From: Pyxicephalus adspersus
Taxonomy: Eukaryota; Chordata; Amphibia; Anura; Pyxicephalidae
Direction of reading: 5' to 3'
Assembly: GCF_032062135.1 (NCBI RefSeq)
Contig: NC_092859.1
Location: forward strand, 122,710,725 to 122,774,724
DNA: 64,000 nt
Positions 10,892-22,735 of the stretch are shown piece after piece. Position 1 is the stretch's first letter. Every line of letters starts with the position of its first letter. The translations under genes and the position numbers were made by a program. The notes under the pieces were generated by a model. That model searched no databases. It was not told the DNA's origin and saw only the letters and a list, made by a program, of their open reading frames with translations.

Positions 10892-11428
10892 TTAATTGCA
10901 AAACGGACATTGAAACACACCAAACAAGACCCCACTCCTCCTCCTCCTCAAAAAAAAGACAAAGGAAAAAGCAAGTTAGACAACAGCCTTATATATGCTC
11001 CTCTTTATGCGCATAGCTGCTACAAATTCGCATGTAATTGGTACGTGCGCAGTCCGTGAAATTTGGCTGTTTGTTTTTTTATAGTTGGACATTCCATAAT
11101 CATTTATTGATATGATCCTTTACATTTGTTTATCCAAAAGAGCAAAAATATTTAGTGCGAGAAATTACGGGCTTAGCGGTTAGGGGGTTAATTGCAAAAC
11201 GGACATTGAAACACACCAAACAAGACCCCACTCCTCCTCCTCCTCAAAAAAAAAGACAAAGGAAAAAGCAAGTTAGACAACAGCCTTATATATGCTCCTC
11301 TTTATGCGCATAGCTGCTACAAATTCGCATTTAATTGGTACGTGCGCAGTCCGTGAAATTTGGCTGTTTGTTTTTTTATAGTTGGACATTCCATAATCAT
11401 TTATTGATATGATCCTTTACATTTGTAC
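10892..11428. repeat. Tandem pair of about 243-bp near-identical modules
   Basis: Copy 1 (10892-11134) and copy 2 (11188-11428) both begin with TTAATTGCAAAACGGAC and end with CCTTTACATTTGT. The offset is 296 bases, and few differences are visible. The spacer of about 53 bases carries the right inverted end of the piggyBac-like element. Copy 1 is therefore inside the element and copy 2 outside it, and copy 2 begins exactly at the element's flanking TTAA. Confidence 0.9.
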
Positions 11429-12067
11429 GCCAGTGAACAGCTATCTAATAAAAATAAATGAAAACAAAGTAGAGGAGGAGGTCTTAATGTTAAAGTAATT
11501 TATGAAATGTGTCCAATTAGTGTAACTTTTAAACTTTTATTTTTTTACAGGTTATCCCACAATGAAAGGATAATTCCCATGGCTGCATTCATGGAGCACA
11601 GCTGTGGGATCCCCAGACACTAGGGGTTGAATGAGAACAAGTCTTCCCATTCACCTCTAGTGCTCCGTGATTGGCTGAGCAAAAGGGATCCCTGATGATG
11701 CTTGAGCTGCCATCAGGGTTTCCCCTGTTCATCCATTCAGCACTAGAGGTGAATGGTGAGACAATTGCTCATTAACCCCACATCCTGCACATAGATTTTC
11801 CAGCATGTTGAACAACAATCTGAGCACCAGTAGGCTGAGAAGAGCTGTCACGGGGCAAGGTTAAGCAATCTGTTAACCCTTGCTAAACACACACTCACAG
11901 GTAGACTGCCACTCTGTACTTAGACGGTAGCACGCACCATTACCCTTGACAACCACAGTTGTGGTTCTGCTTCTTTTAGTACTGTCTGTATCACCCACTG
12001 CCACCCCAGACAGGGTTGAGTTAGTGTTCACTGTTTATAGTAGTTTTCAGGAGAGCAGGTTACACTA
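11429..12067. other. Intergenic sequence with a hairpin repeat
   Basis: An 18-base perfect inverted repeat, CCATTCACCTCTAGTGCT, lies at 11647-11664 and 11739-11756 with a 74-base loop. This suggests a small MITE. No gene is visible. Confidence 0.6.
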
Positions 12068-12751
12068 CCCTGTTTCCCCGATTATAAGGCACTCTCTTAT
12101 ATTTTTTGAAATGCCAAAATATGCCCTGGGTCTTATTTTCAGGGGATGTCTTATTTTTCCATGAAGAAGACTACAGTACACATTTATTGTTGAAAGTCAC
12201 TCATGATCACTCATGTTCCATTGATTGTCCCCTTCTGATCACTCATGTTCCATGGATTGTCCCCTTCTGATCACTCATGTGCCGTTCATATTCCCCTTCT
12301 GATCACTCTATGCAATGATTGTCCCCTTCTGATCACTATGAAATGATTGACCCCTTCTGATCACTATGAAATGATTGTCCCCTTCTGATCACTATGAAAT
12401 GATTGTCCCCTTCTGATCACTCTATTCCATTGACTCCATTGTCCCCTTCTCATCACTTACCCGTAATTAAGTGCAGGGATCTCCGTTAGGGCAGGGATCA
12501 GCAGCTTGCTTCCTTGTTCAGAATCGCGGGGGCACGTGTGCAGGCTTTTTACTTTCAGTTTGGCTCAGGAATAGACACGCCCTGCAGCCAGCATCAAAGA
12601 CACACACGCTACAGCCAGCATAAAGGACACACATGCAGGATCAGATATCTGGAGCTGTCTTATAAACGGGTGAGTGTCTTATTTTAATTATTTTTTTAAA
12701 AATCGGGGGTGGCTTACTTAATGGGGATGTCCTAAAATCGGGGAAACATGG
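12068..12751. mobile_element. MITE with TA target duplication and internal minisatellite
   Basis: The ends CCCTGTTTCCCCGATTATAA (12068) and CCATGTTTCCCCGATTTTAG (inward from 12751) are inverted. TA stands outside both (12066-12067 and 12752-12753). This terminal sequence is a widespread vertebrate MITE type, probably Tc1/mariner class. Confidence 0.75.
12200..12460. repeat. Minisatellite, units of about 24-32 bp
   Basis: About nine units built on 'CCCCTTCTGATCACT' followed by 'CATGTTCCATGGATTGT' or 'ATGAAATGATTGT'. The array lies wholly within the MITE. Confidence 0.9.
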
Positions 12752-12753
12752 TA

Positions 12754-13911
12754 TTTCTACTTAGAACATTAGGAGATTCAGCTTACACTTTTTATAGTGT
12801 AAAGTAAAGGACAAGAAAACACAGTGCATAAACCAGTACTGAAAAAAAGACTAATCAAAGAACAATTGCTGAACAATAGCAACAGTGTAAAATAAAAAAG
12901 GAAAAACTTGATAAAAAAAAAGGTTGCTGTATAAATTTCAGTTGTGATACAGATTCACTTGGCTCTCTGCAGCACTGTCCGTTAATATGTTACCGTTACC
13001 AACAATTTGCTATGTGTGAGAGCTCACCTCTAATAGGCTTACATGGCATTTTCTTTGCCAATACACAGAGGAGTGACTGATAAGACCATACACCGAGAGC
13101 AAGGTGCACGAGTGGTGGTATGATGTGTTCCCACAGATATAATGCTTTGTGGACACACCTATGATGCTCTTATACCCAGATTTAAAATCCCTAGGTTCAG
13201 ATTTTCAGAGGTTCAGATTTTATGAACTGCCAACCAACAGATTGGTATCAAAATTATATCCCAAAGTTTGTTGTTGTGTGATGGAAATATGACGATTATT
13301 AAAAAATATCTTCCTAGATACAGCTCAGAGGTCAGTCAGAGGCCATTTCACTTCCCTTATCTTCTAGATCCTGGGTTTTACAATTTGGTAGATCCAAAAT
13401 ACTAGCAGATCTGGAAGGATGCTGAAGGGTTATCTGATGACAGAGAGAAATATCTGATAAAAAAATAGTTTATATTCCTGTGTCCATACTGTTAGTCACA
13501 GGCCCTAAAAAGGGGTCTTTTGCTGTACCTTTAGGGGAAATCTAACATTAGTACTCTCCCCAATATTACAACAGGCAATTGCAAATGCCTGTACAAGCCT
13601 TTTTAAGCACTTCCCATTCAAGTCTATGAGGGCTACGGAGGTGGCAAACTGCCATGAACGTTGCGATGAGCATCTAGAAAAACCACATGGAAATGCTGCC
13701 ATCTGTCAAATGAAGGATAATAAATGGACCGATTTGGTCCAATGTTAACAGTTTTTTAGAAGCCTTTTACCATTCAAAAACATTTGAAAAGCCAACTTTT
13801 ATTCCACATACTGCTCTTTCTTCACTTTGATTCATAGTGCCCTCCATTACCAGATACAATAACACAACAGTAGGAGATCTGGCCAAAATACAATATTTAA
13901 ACACCATTATA
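12754..13911. other. Intergenic sequence, no gene seen
   Basis: I see nothing I can name. The minus-strand frame at 13505-13702 has no family features. Confidence 0.5.
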
Positions 13912-14246
13912 TTACATTATTTTATTAATATAGGGCCAACATATTACAAAGTGCTTTACAAAGGCCATAATCATGCCACTAGCTGTCCCTCAAAGGGGCT
14001 CACAATCTAATGTCCCTATCATAGTCATATCGCTAATACAATCTAAAATCTTTTTTTTGGGGGGAAGCCAATTAACCTAACTGCATGTTTTTAGATTGTG
14101 GAGGAAACAGGAGTACCTGGAGGAAACCCACGCAAACACTGGGAGAGCCTGCAAACTCCATGCAGATAGAGCCCTGGTCAGGATTTGAACGTAGGACCTA
14201 GCGCTGCAAAGGCCAGAGTGCTTACCTCTGAGCCACCATGCGGCCC
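13912..14246 (-). mobile_element. tRNA-headed SINE with L2-type 3' tail, near full length
   Basis: Read on the minus strand, the head has a pol III A box (TGGCTCAGAG, 14235-14226) and B box (GTTCAAATCC, 14190-14181). It continues with the widespread 'GCGTGGGTTTCCTCC' body. The 3' end carries a 'GATTGTGAGCCCC' to 'AATATGTTGGCCCTATAT' tail like the 3' ends of the L2 copies in this window. Sharing a tail with an L2 fits mobilisation by L2 machinery. It is not a functional tRNA gene. Confidence 0.8.
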
Positions 14247-14929
14247 AGTGCAAAATGCTGCCCAGTGCAAAATGCTGAGAGTGTAGTATTGCACAGTATA
14301 GACTTTCCATAGATAGGAGTGGGAAGTGTAAAAGTGTATGGGTTTATTAGGTTTGTGATACTAAAGGCCTGGTTGCCTTCATGCTTGTGGCACAAAGTGA
14401 AAGAAACCGGATCCCAATATGTTCTACAACCAGCAGATAAAGACAAGCAGGTGAGAATAAGTAGGGAGGGGCTCACTTTCCATGCCCTGTCTATTTTTTG
14501 TTGCATTCTGTGTCCCCACTGCAATTGGAAGGAAGGAATTTCCTATCACGTCTTGTGATGGACCACAAAAAGAACCTTCAATAGAAAGGGTTTAGGCTGT
14601 ATTTGGGCTTTACATGTTCTAATACTACTTGTGTTTTGGGTAATTTCCTATTTTCTGGCCATCTTTTCTCAGTGCTTAGTGGGACTTTCATCCATTTCAT
14701 GCTCCTACTGAACACAAATATGTAAACAGTGAAGGCCTAAAAGCATTGCAGCATTGATGTTCACTTCACAGGATCTCATCGCATTATTCTGTTCACTAAG
14801 AGCTGGCAGGTATTAGGTATATGCCAGCATTAGCTTGCACATGCAGATTTTTTTAGCACAAGCTAATATAAATAAATTAAATGCATATTTCAAGGAGTTG
14901 ATGCTGTAGCCTGAGTTGCATGTACAGTA
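14247..14929. other. Intergenic sequence, no gene seen
   Basis: Only a 17-base tandem duplication (CCCAGTGCAAAATGCTG, 14244-14277) stands out next to the SINE head. Confidence 0.5.
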
Positions 14930-15409
14930 ACCTGTATTTCTATCCACCCAGTCCTAAGATAGCTAAACTGCTCCAAGTAAGCAGTGCAGTTTGGTATCTT
15001 GACATTTTCTACTTGCGTTCTGAATTAAAGTTTTGTCTCCTCTCCACCCTCAACCTATGATTAGACTGGGAAGTAGTAGATTCCTGCCCCTGATGTTCTC
15101 TCTGCCTGATCCCCACCTGTTTCTTTGAGCTGCAGCACACCTGACTGGCTCTTATGCTTGTTCACCCTCTTTACCTCTTAGTGCTGCTTATAGGTATGGG
15201 TGGCTGATACCAAGCCTAATAATTCTAATTTTAAAAACACATAACTGCATAAAATTTTCGGTGAATTCAATTTTAAAAGTAAAAGTCTGTAGGGTGGAGG
15301 AGCCAGGATTTCAGTGTGCAATGATACAGAAATCTAGGAGAGAAGAGCATTGCAATACTGAAATCACTGGATCACTTTGAGAGGGGTTTCCTGCTCACTA
15401 GTTATTGAC

Positions 15410-18010
15410 TTAGATGTGGAGGGTGGAGAGGTTAATCAGGAATAACATGTAGGGAGCTGGGTTACTGTACTTAGAGGGAGTGGTAGGGGCTCCCAGACGA
15501 GGAAGGCCAGCCCTGTGTTTGAGCACCCTAACAAATTTGTAAAGTTATTGAAGATTTGCAGGTGGCAGACCCAGTGGTGGCAACCCTAGATGTTAATGCT
15601 ACCCCTAACAGCCGGGAGAGCAGCCCATCCAGTAGGGGTGGGGAAGGCAATGCAGGAAGGTGTAGACAATCGGCTGTCATAGGGGATTCTTTGATCAGGT
15701 TTGCTGTCAGGGTTCTCTGGAATATTCTCTGGAATTTTGCCTGTTCCAGTTAATCTTGAACAAAATCTATTCAAAGCATTATTAATTACATCTATTTCAA
15801 ACATACCCAAAACAAATCAAAAAATTATAAACTTCATATTTTGTGCTACAAAAGTGATTTTTGCAAGCTCTTGGAAAACACCCTCTCTCAATTATAAAGT
15901 AGTAATTCAGAAAAATAATAATAATATGATAAATCAGAAACTAACTTTTATTACACAAAATACACATTATAAATTTCTAAAGATCTGGGAGCTGTGGATA
16001 AACTATACTAAATTAAATATAGATACTTTTTCTACATAATACAGTTATATATTTTTTTACTGAAAGAATTTTTCATTTTGTTTTCCTCTTCTCTTCTACT
16101 TATTTTTTTAAATATCTCTTTCTTATAAGTTATCCTTATGGCAATATATGCATTTATTTTTCTTTTACGTTAATTAACTAAATTATATCATTTCATGTTA
16201 CTTCATTTTTATTGTAACAATATATCATTTTATTGTTATACCTTGTAACCTTGTAAAACTCAATAAAAATTATTTTTAACAGACAATCGGCAATCATAGG
16301 GGATTCTATGATCAGGTTTGCTGTCAGGGTTCTTTGCTGTCAGGGTTCTCTGAAATATTCGCTGGAATTTTGCCTGTGCCATGAGCAACATAGGAAAGGT
16401 AGAGGGAGCCTAGGCATCTTAACGCATGGCTTAAGTCCTGGTGTAGAAGGGAAGGGTTTGGGTTCTTAGAGCACTGAGCTGACTATCATTGGGGTACAAC
16501 CTGTATGCCAAAAATGGTTTGCACCTAAATAAAATGGGGTCTGCTGTGCTAGAGGAAATTTTTAGGGGAATGGTAGAGGGATATTTAAACTAGGACAGAA
16601 GGGGGTGGGACAGTTAAAAAAGGTGGCAGAAAGGTCAGACAGGGGTCAGTCATTAGTAGAGGGTGGATTGGGCATAGTTAGGGGAAGGGTTATGGATAAA
16701 TATAGGGAGTTTTCCATGTTACACACAAACATTGGATTGCACAGTACTAATTGTACTTAAAAACAAAAGGATTTGGCAAGCAGTGCAGCAAACAATGCAG
16801 CAATGGTTTAAAGATCATGTTCACCCATGCTAGAAGTCTGGCAAGAAAAATAGTAGAGTTGGAAGCCTTTATGAATGAAGAGCATTAGGACTTAGTTGGT
16901 AATGCTGAATCCTGGAATTGTTTTTCACATGACTGGGTGTCTATCTGTATGATAGAAGTGATCTGAAAGTGAATGTGAAAGAAGAAATTGTTGATGGAGC
17001 AAGTGATGAGGTTGAGACATTATGGGTGGAGTTTAATATAGGGATGCATAATACACAGTTAATTATTGGAGTCTGCCATTGGCTGCACAGTGCTAAGGTA
17101 GAAATAGAAAATCATTACCTAGCATATATAGAAATGGCTGCAAAAGCTGGCAATGTTTTATTAATAGGAGATTTTGACTACCCTGACATTGACTGGAGTA
17201 ATAGCACTACAGGTACAGCAAAAGGGCAGAAATGTATTATTCTAATACAACATAATTTTATGTTAAGGTTTATAGAAGCCCCAACAAGAAATGATACTCT
17301 GCTGGACCTAGTTTTAACTATAAAAGAGAATCTGGGTAGCAGTGACCATAATATGATTTCATTTATTGTAAGCTGTAAACAGAAAGCAAAACAGGAAAGT
17401 TGCTTAAATGAGCCACAATGGCTCAAAATTTATATAACTGAGAAACAGTCGGGCAAAATTAAGGTTGACAAAGCACCAGAACCTGATGGATTACATCCAC
17501 GTGTCCTCAAAGAGCTGAGCTCAATTATATCAACGCAATTGTTTCTGACTTTTAGAGGTTCTAATCACTGGCATTGTACCAATAGATTGGCGTAAGGCCA
17601 ATGTGGTTCCTGTCTTCAAAAAGGGAGCAAAGTCATTAGCAAGTAACTACAGACCAGTTAGTTTAACGTCCATAGTTGGAAAGGTCCTAGAGAGTTTGAT
17701 AAAGAACCACAGTTGAGTTTCTGCTATAAAAAAATATTATAAGTGATAGTCAGCATAGATTCAAGAAACACAGAAGTTGTCAAACAAATGTACTATCTTT
17801 TTATGAGGACGTAAGTAAACAGATAGACAGTGGAATAGCATTTGATATAGTGTACTTGGACTTTGCTAAAGCATTTGACACAGTAACCCACAGACGGTTA
17901 ATATGCAAGTTAGGGTCAATAGGCTTAGAAAAGAAGATCTGTAAATGGTTAGAGAACTGGCTTAAAGACAACCACAGTCTATTGAAAAGGACAGAAATAA
18001 TACTGTAGCC
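15410..18010 (+). mobile_element. CR1-type LINE, decayed, with nested L1
   Basis: The 16969-17424 frame encodes an apurinic endonuclease-like domain with 'GDFDYPDIDW' and 'SDHNMISF' motifs. From about 17455 reverse transcriptase follows in broken frames: 'KAPEPDGLHPRVLKEL', then 'WRKANVVPVFKKGSK' and 'SNYRPVSLTS' (17588-17670), then 'VYLDFAKAFDTV' (17850-17885). Upstream (16380-16620) is the usual inter-ORF sequence. The RT catalytic YADD region and the 3' end are absent. The left limit is uncertain. It sits between collinear blocks of the GCNT duplication copy A. Confidence 0.8.
15664..16381 (+). mobile_element. 5'-truncated L1 inserted in the CR1, with an 85-base target duplication
   Basis: The insert 15749-16280 (532 bases) ends in an L1-type coding end ('ELWINYTKLN', 15990-16016), then a T-rich 3' UTR and 'CTCAATAAAAATTATT'. 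The same 3' UTR occurs at 58487-58728. The flanks 15664-15748 and 16281-16381 are direct repeats starting AGACAATCGG. The right one is 16 bases longer owing to an internal duplication of TTTGCTGTCAGGGTTC. Confidence 0.8.
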
Positions 18011-19265
18011 CATGATCTAGAAATAAATAAGAATTAAATCATTTTCAATTAATATTAATGTCTCTAGAGTTGTGCTTAAATGTAAATATTTATGACATAC
18101 AACAAGACTTTTTGGGTTGCATTGTTTTAGTGACTCAAATACAAAGTAACTAACTACATTCCCATTGTTACAATAATGAAACACTTCATTATGCAACTCC
18201 TAATAGCATAACAGGCAGTGCAGGTACGCTGTGTTGCATAAAATAGTGCATGTCTGATTTTTTGGAAGCTCTGGTCCATTGGTAGCCAGTTTATAGAGTC
18301 GTCTGCTTTACCACACATGCTTTAATGCTATACGCAGAGATTCAAAGATCTGAATCAGCTCTTACAAGTAAGTGATAAACTTAATTTTGATGGGACATTG
18401 TTCCCCTTACCTTGCATATTATCTTATAACAGCATGATTTGCAGCATAAATGATCACAGTTCATCAAAACTTACATTTTATATTCTTGTGCCAAACTTGT
18501 TGCATATTTGGTGTTAAATAGAAAAATGTGATGATTCATTTTTGTTTTGTAATTCAATCCTCTTTGTACAGTGAAATAAACTTTCCAGAGAGGGAGCTTA
18601 CAGACACAATATTTGTTAGTCTGACACTGGTTTTGTATATGAGATATTTTCCTGTTGAAACCAAAAGAAAAAAAACTCTCAGTTGGTAAAGGTTTAGTGA
18701 TTTTAATACCTAAATATTTTAAATCACTGTTACTAAACCACAATTCTGACCTTGTGATTGTGTAAGTTAGTGAAACTTATAATAAGGAAGGCCAACTATA
18801 AGGGCCCATTTAGGCTTATGCATTATGGTAATACAAGGTGGGTCTTTAGTTTAAATCACCTATATGATTGCACTGGACGCTGGTAAAATCAAATTTTAAG
18901 GGCCACCAGAAGAACTTCACTGCTAAGGTGCCAAGAAGAGAGCCACTTCTGTGCAGTGCACCAGGAATAGTGCACTGTGGTGCGTTGTATCAGAAAACCA
19001 TGCATGTGTGGTATTTGGTTAATGTAGTAAGTTAGAAGCCTATTCTTAGAAAATGGTTTGCCTTGCCTGCAAAGCATTTTAATAGGTAATATAAGGATGG
19101 TTAATGTATGATCAGATGGGCTGCTCTTTTCTCAGTGGGCTTGAGAATAAATTACATACAATATTTGTCTGATATGGTTTTTTAATTTACTAAAAGTATT
19201 TACTAATCAAATGCATTCAGTATTATTACTAAGTACATGTTAAATAGGCAGTGGATAAGAATCTG
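18011..19265 (-). other. 3' flank / 3' UTR region of the GCNT gene
   Basis: Non-coding. The part from about 18790 to 19130 is duplicated upstream of the pseudogene's end at 24420-24720. A minus-strand poly(A) signal was not assigned. Confidence 0.5.
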
Positions 19266-20585
19266 TTACATATTATTTCCATAAAAAGTCTTGAACCTTA
19301 AATGTTCCTCCAAACACTGAATGACATGATCATCCACCTGTGGGTCAAATTTATTGGCAAACAAATGATGCTGCTGAAGCAACCAGTGGAGATCTCCAGA
19401 TCCATACACACACACATCTCTTCTGTGTTTCCCAGTACATTCAGAATAAGGGGCTCCATTTTTTATGTCTCCTTCATGGCCTCCCCATTTCACCAACCTT
19501 GCAAGTGCAATCAGGTCTGATGTGTCATATTTACGGTGCTGGGGGAACGATCCAGGAATCCAGGGAACCCTGTGAAGTGAAGCCCAGAGAAACTCATCTG
19601 GACTGTATGTATCTTTTGCCCAGTTCATAAAATCTCTTGCAAAGTCTAAATCAAACAAAGATTTCACAAATTCTCTGGTGAGCACAACATATGCATTGCC
19701 ACTGTAAATAGGTACATTTAAGGGTGGTGGACCTTTTCTAACATCAGTCCTTGCAATGTTGTCTTTAACTTCAAAGTGGTATTCCCATCTTGCTTTTTTA
19801 TGTGCAGGTGGTGCTTCAGACTCCATGCTGTTTTTCTCTCTTAATGACTTTAAGGCTGTAACTATTTCAGCATTAGTCTTCAATGGGAAATCTGCTCCAC
19901 AAGTATTGATAAGGTATTTCCACTCTACAGTACTGTTCAGGAGGTCTTCCATACAGTTTATATCAGCTTGGACACGTGACCATGAAGCATATACCACCGA
20001 CTCCAGCTTGGATGCTACAAACACATTGTCAAAGCAAGAAGCTATGGCTCGCACAGCCTGATGAAAAGTGTCTGGGGATTTACGATCTACATGAACACAG
20101 TAAATATTTTGAGGAGCATAAATTGATCTTAATAGTCTCTCAAACATCTCAATGTCATTATGGATCACCATGGAAAAGGCAATGGGGTAATTCCTTTCTT
20201 CATTGCTCATACTAAACAGAACATACTTCTTCATCTTTTTAAATGCTGTGCAGTCTTTGGTCAGTTTGATGTATTCTGTATCATTCGTCATAACTTTTCT
20301 TTTTTTAATATGGAAGTTTTCAAGTAAAGTCAGTCTTACCTCTTCCAAGTCGCCTTCAATTATTTTAGTACAGTTCTTTCTACCACTGGCTGACAAGTTT
20401 AAAGCCTTGTAGTAGTGATCCCGACAGTGCGCAATATTCACATCTCCAGTTTGTATGGCATTATCCAGGTCACAGCCTGAGGATGAATATTGAAAGACAA
20501 CATAACAGAAAAATATAATGCACCCACAAGCCAGATATGGAATCAGCTGCAAAAGCATCTTCCTTAAAGAGCCAAGCATTGCCAT
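19266..20585 (-). CDS. gcnt3: Core 2 beta-1,6-N-acetylglucosaminyltransferase, GCNT3-like (intact)
   Basis: A single-exon frame of 439 residues encodes a Golgi type II membrane enzyme. It adds GlcNAc in beta-1,6 linkage to core 1 O-glycans to form core 2; the GCNT3 type also makes core 4 and I branches. Visible parts: short cytoplasmic N-terminus; signal anchor at about 12-32; stem with N-glycosylation sequons at N63, N71 and N101, and another at N217; GT14 catalytic domain from about 125. The nine Cys conserved in the family are present (C72, 112, 163, 184, 211, 229, 383, 392, 424). The catalytic Glu is E331 in '[11 protein letters not shown]'. Length matches human GCNT3 (438). The stem 'NCTKIIEGD', the 'NSMESE' segment and the C-terminal 'FYGNNM' favour GCNT3 over GCNT1. 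Its place just downstream of PCSK5 on the same strand is that of mammalian GCNT1, so the ortholog name is less sure than the family. A partial second copy lies at 24810-25796. Confidence 0.9.
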   Translation of the reverse strand: MAMLGSLRKMLLQLIPYLACGCIIFFCYVVFQYSSSGCDLDNAIQTGDVNIAHCRDHYYKALNLSASGRKNCTKIIEGDLEEVRLTLLENFHIKKRKVMTNDTEYIKLTKDCTAFKKMKKYVLFSMSNEERNYPIAFSMVIHNDIEMFERLLRSIYAPQNIYCVHVDRKSPDTFHQAVRAIASCFDNVFVASKLESVVYASWSRVQADINCMEDLLNSTVEWKYLINTCGADFPLKTNAEIVTALKSLREKNSMESEAPPAHKKARWEYHFEVKDNIARTDVRKGPPPLNVPIYSGNAYVVLTREFVKSLFDLDFARDFMNWAKDTYSPDEFLWASLHRVPWIPGSFPQHRKYDTSDLIALARLVKWGGHEGDIKNGAPYSECTGKHRRDVCVYGSGDLHWLLQQHHLFANKFDPQVDDHVIQCLEEHLRFKTFYGNNM

Positions 20586-21533
20586 TAAGGTTAATCCTTC
20601 CTCCTTCCTTACATCAAATCTTGCAACAAAAAGAATGAGACAGCTTGGTTAGAGGCATGTGACATGGGTGTAATTGCAAGATGACTTACAACTGAGCAAC
20701 ATATAGGCAGCAGGCAGTCTTATCTTTCATATAGAACCAGTTTTTCAGGTTTTCAGCATATAGCTAATATTTTTCCAATCTTTTCAAGTCTTGGCTGCTT
20801 CATAAATTCCACTATCTAATGATGGTTTTTACAGCCCTACATTCTACTGAACTAATCCAAATAAATTATAGCATGATACAGGCATCAAATGTTTTTACTG
20901 GAAACAATATTTTGGAATCTTTTCCAGGCACAGTAGAATGAATACTGTACATACAGCACTAGTCAGTTGTATGGATAGGGTAGGAAAAAAACAAGCAGGA
21001 GGCACCCCTGCTGCTTCCTCTACGAAAGGAAATGACAGTGGTCATCCCCACTTGGTCATTTGCAAACGGAGGATTGCCAAAAAATATTAGAGTACTGGAA
21101 TCCTAAAGTGTGAACAATCACTAAGAAAAATGATACATCCCTTTTGTTCTTCTGCAATAAAAGTCTGTGTTATGCTCTGAAAAGCATAAAAAGCAGGCTT
21201 TTCATCAATCATAAGATGTATTGTCAGTTTTGCTTGCACATTGTTCTCATTAATTAGTTTTTATGTCACAGTGATCCTGATCATGCCACCTTGGTGAGAC
21301 ATGGCTACAGTCAGTAGTATTATTGAGCAGCATCACAGTAAGAAAAGATGTGTGGTGTGTTACATCACATAGTTGTTTAGGCACAAATGTTTGTGCCCCT
21401 CTGCTGCACATGAGTGGTCTGTTTTTGTACTTTTCACAATAGTTTTTTTTTTTAAACAGATGGAAAGTAAAGTTGTAGACAAAAAAGACATATGATGCAG
21501 TGGTTGAGCTGTGCAAAAAAAACCCATTACCAT
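20586..21533. other. 5' flank of the GCNT gene
   Basis: GCNT genes usually carry non-coding upstream exons. I could not place one with confidence, and no clear TATA or CpG island is seen. Confidence 0.4.
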
Positions 21534-21745
21534 TGGGCCTGATTTATTAAAGTTCTCTAAGACAAGACTGAAAAAGAAAGACAATCATGGGTGAACCTGG
21601 GTTACCCGGAATAGATTTCTCATAATAATTTGCTAATATTTGGAAAATGTTCCTAATCTTAGACTAGATCTATTCTAGGTTTGCTGGATCAACCATAATA
21701 ATCTATCTTTTCCAATCATAGAGAGCTTTGATAAATTAGGCTCAT
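21534..21745. mobile_element. MITE, TGGGCCTGATTTAT family, copy 1
   Basis: The left end is TGGGCCTGATTTATTAAAG. The right end reads inward as TGAGCCTAATTTATCAAAG. It shares internal 'GGTTTGCTGGATCA' and 'AGATCTATTC' blocks with 45068-45225 and 58815-59031. Confidence 0.75.
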
Positions 21746-22727
21746 TGTGTATGGAAATATTCAAATTGTACATACAGATATCAAGAAAAAGTAGAATAAC
21801 CTGAAAGTTTTACAGAGATTTCCTGTTCCTTGGAGCAGATGATGGGGACTAACAGTCTATCAAATTTAACACCCAGTGAGACAGAGAACAAAGCTCCCAT
21901 CAGTAATGATAGCACTAAATAATACCCCATCTGCAAACTTTACAGAAGTAATTCTCAAAAAAAGCAGAGATAAAAGTATGACTTTCTGAGAACACAAAAT
22001 GTTGCATTTGAAATGCATAACCCCAATAACACACCAATTTTGCTATCTGGAGTAGAAACTAAAATACAGAAAGTACAATTAAATGACTTGAATGACAAAT
22101 GGCATAATCATCAACACATTTTCCGTTTTACATCATAAACCTATACCGTCATGCTATTTGCCAGGCCACAGCTCCTGGCTCATTAAAATATTGCACGTAA
22201 CTTTTTATAAGTTATTGTCTACATTTACTTTTGTGCACCAATTTTCCTATGTTTATATTGTAACAATAATTTTTTTCAAACTAAAACGATGCAGATACTA
22301 AAGATTTTCTATTGCCTAATTGGGCCAGCAGGCTTCAGGTAGGCAAACCCTGAACACTATGCCCTCCATTCTCCTTGCATCATTCTTTCACAAACATTAT
22401 TTGAGAAGACCATATGTTGTGCTGATGGCTATAGTTGGAAAACATACGTCAAACAAACACCACCAGGTCTACTTTCTCCATCTGCACGTTTATGGCTGTT
22501 TGATAAATTCTGAAGTGGTTTACAAGTAGCTGGAAATATTGCCCTCTTTGCCCAAAGTCTTCTGCAGGAATGGCTTTAGCAATTTTTTGTCTAAAACAAA
22601 GGCTTCATCTGCTGCACAAACCTAATTCATTCCTACTTTGGTTTGTAAAAAGGCAGATTCAATTATTGACAGATAAAAAGTTGATTGATCTATTATTCCC
22701 ACATTGTACACAGGACCACTTTTTACA
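21746..22727. other. Intergenic sequence, no gene seen
   Basis: Several short frames without family features. I see nothing nameable. Confidence 0.5.
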
Positions 22728-22735
22728 ATATAGAC

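Larger units (their letters stand above)
8905..11187. mobile_element. piggyBac-like non-autonomous element, about 2.3 kb
   Basis: The ends are inverted: CCTCCCAACCGTTAAGCCCG at 8905 and CCCCCTAACCGCTAAGCCCG reading inward from 11187. TTAA sits directly outside each end (8901-8904 and 11188-11191), the signature target of piggyBac transposases. The left part is GC-rich with a CRE-like TGACGTC (about 9216) and a (GTGC)n run. No transposase is visible, though 350 bases are unsequenced. Confidence 0.75.
14930..20333 (-). repeat. Tandem duplication, copy A (with the intact GCNT gene)
   Basis: Collinear in the same orientation with copy B (23365-25796). Shared blocks: 14930-15240 with 23365-23705; 18320-18360 with 24376-24420; 18790-19130 with 24420-24720; and the GCNT coding region. 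The gap between the first and third blocks is about 2.5 kb longer here, which matches the CR1/L1 insertion (about 15.4-18.0 kb). The right breakpoint falls inside the GCNT reading frame. Confidence 0.75.

Noticed and set aside
14181..14235. A and B boxes suggesting a tRNA gene
   Set aside because: They belong to a SINE head. No cloverleaf with paired acceptor stem could be drawn, and the body and tail are SINE sequence.
16969..17595. 208-codon frame as a host gene
   Set aside because: It carries CR1 endonuclease and RT motifs and is followed by broken RT frames, so it is LINE debris.
19302..20412. Several plus-strand frames of 70-100 codons opposite the GCNT gene
   Set aside because: They are shadows of the minus-strand coding sequence, with no family features of their own.
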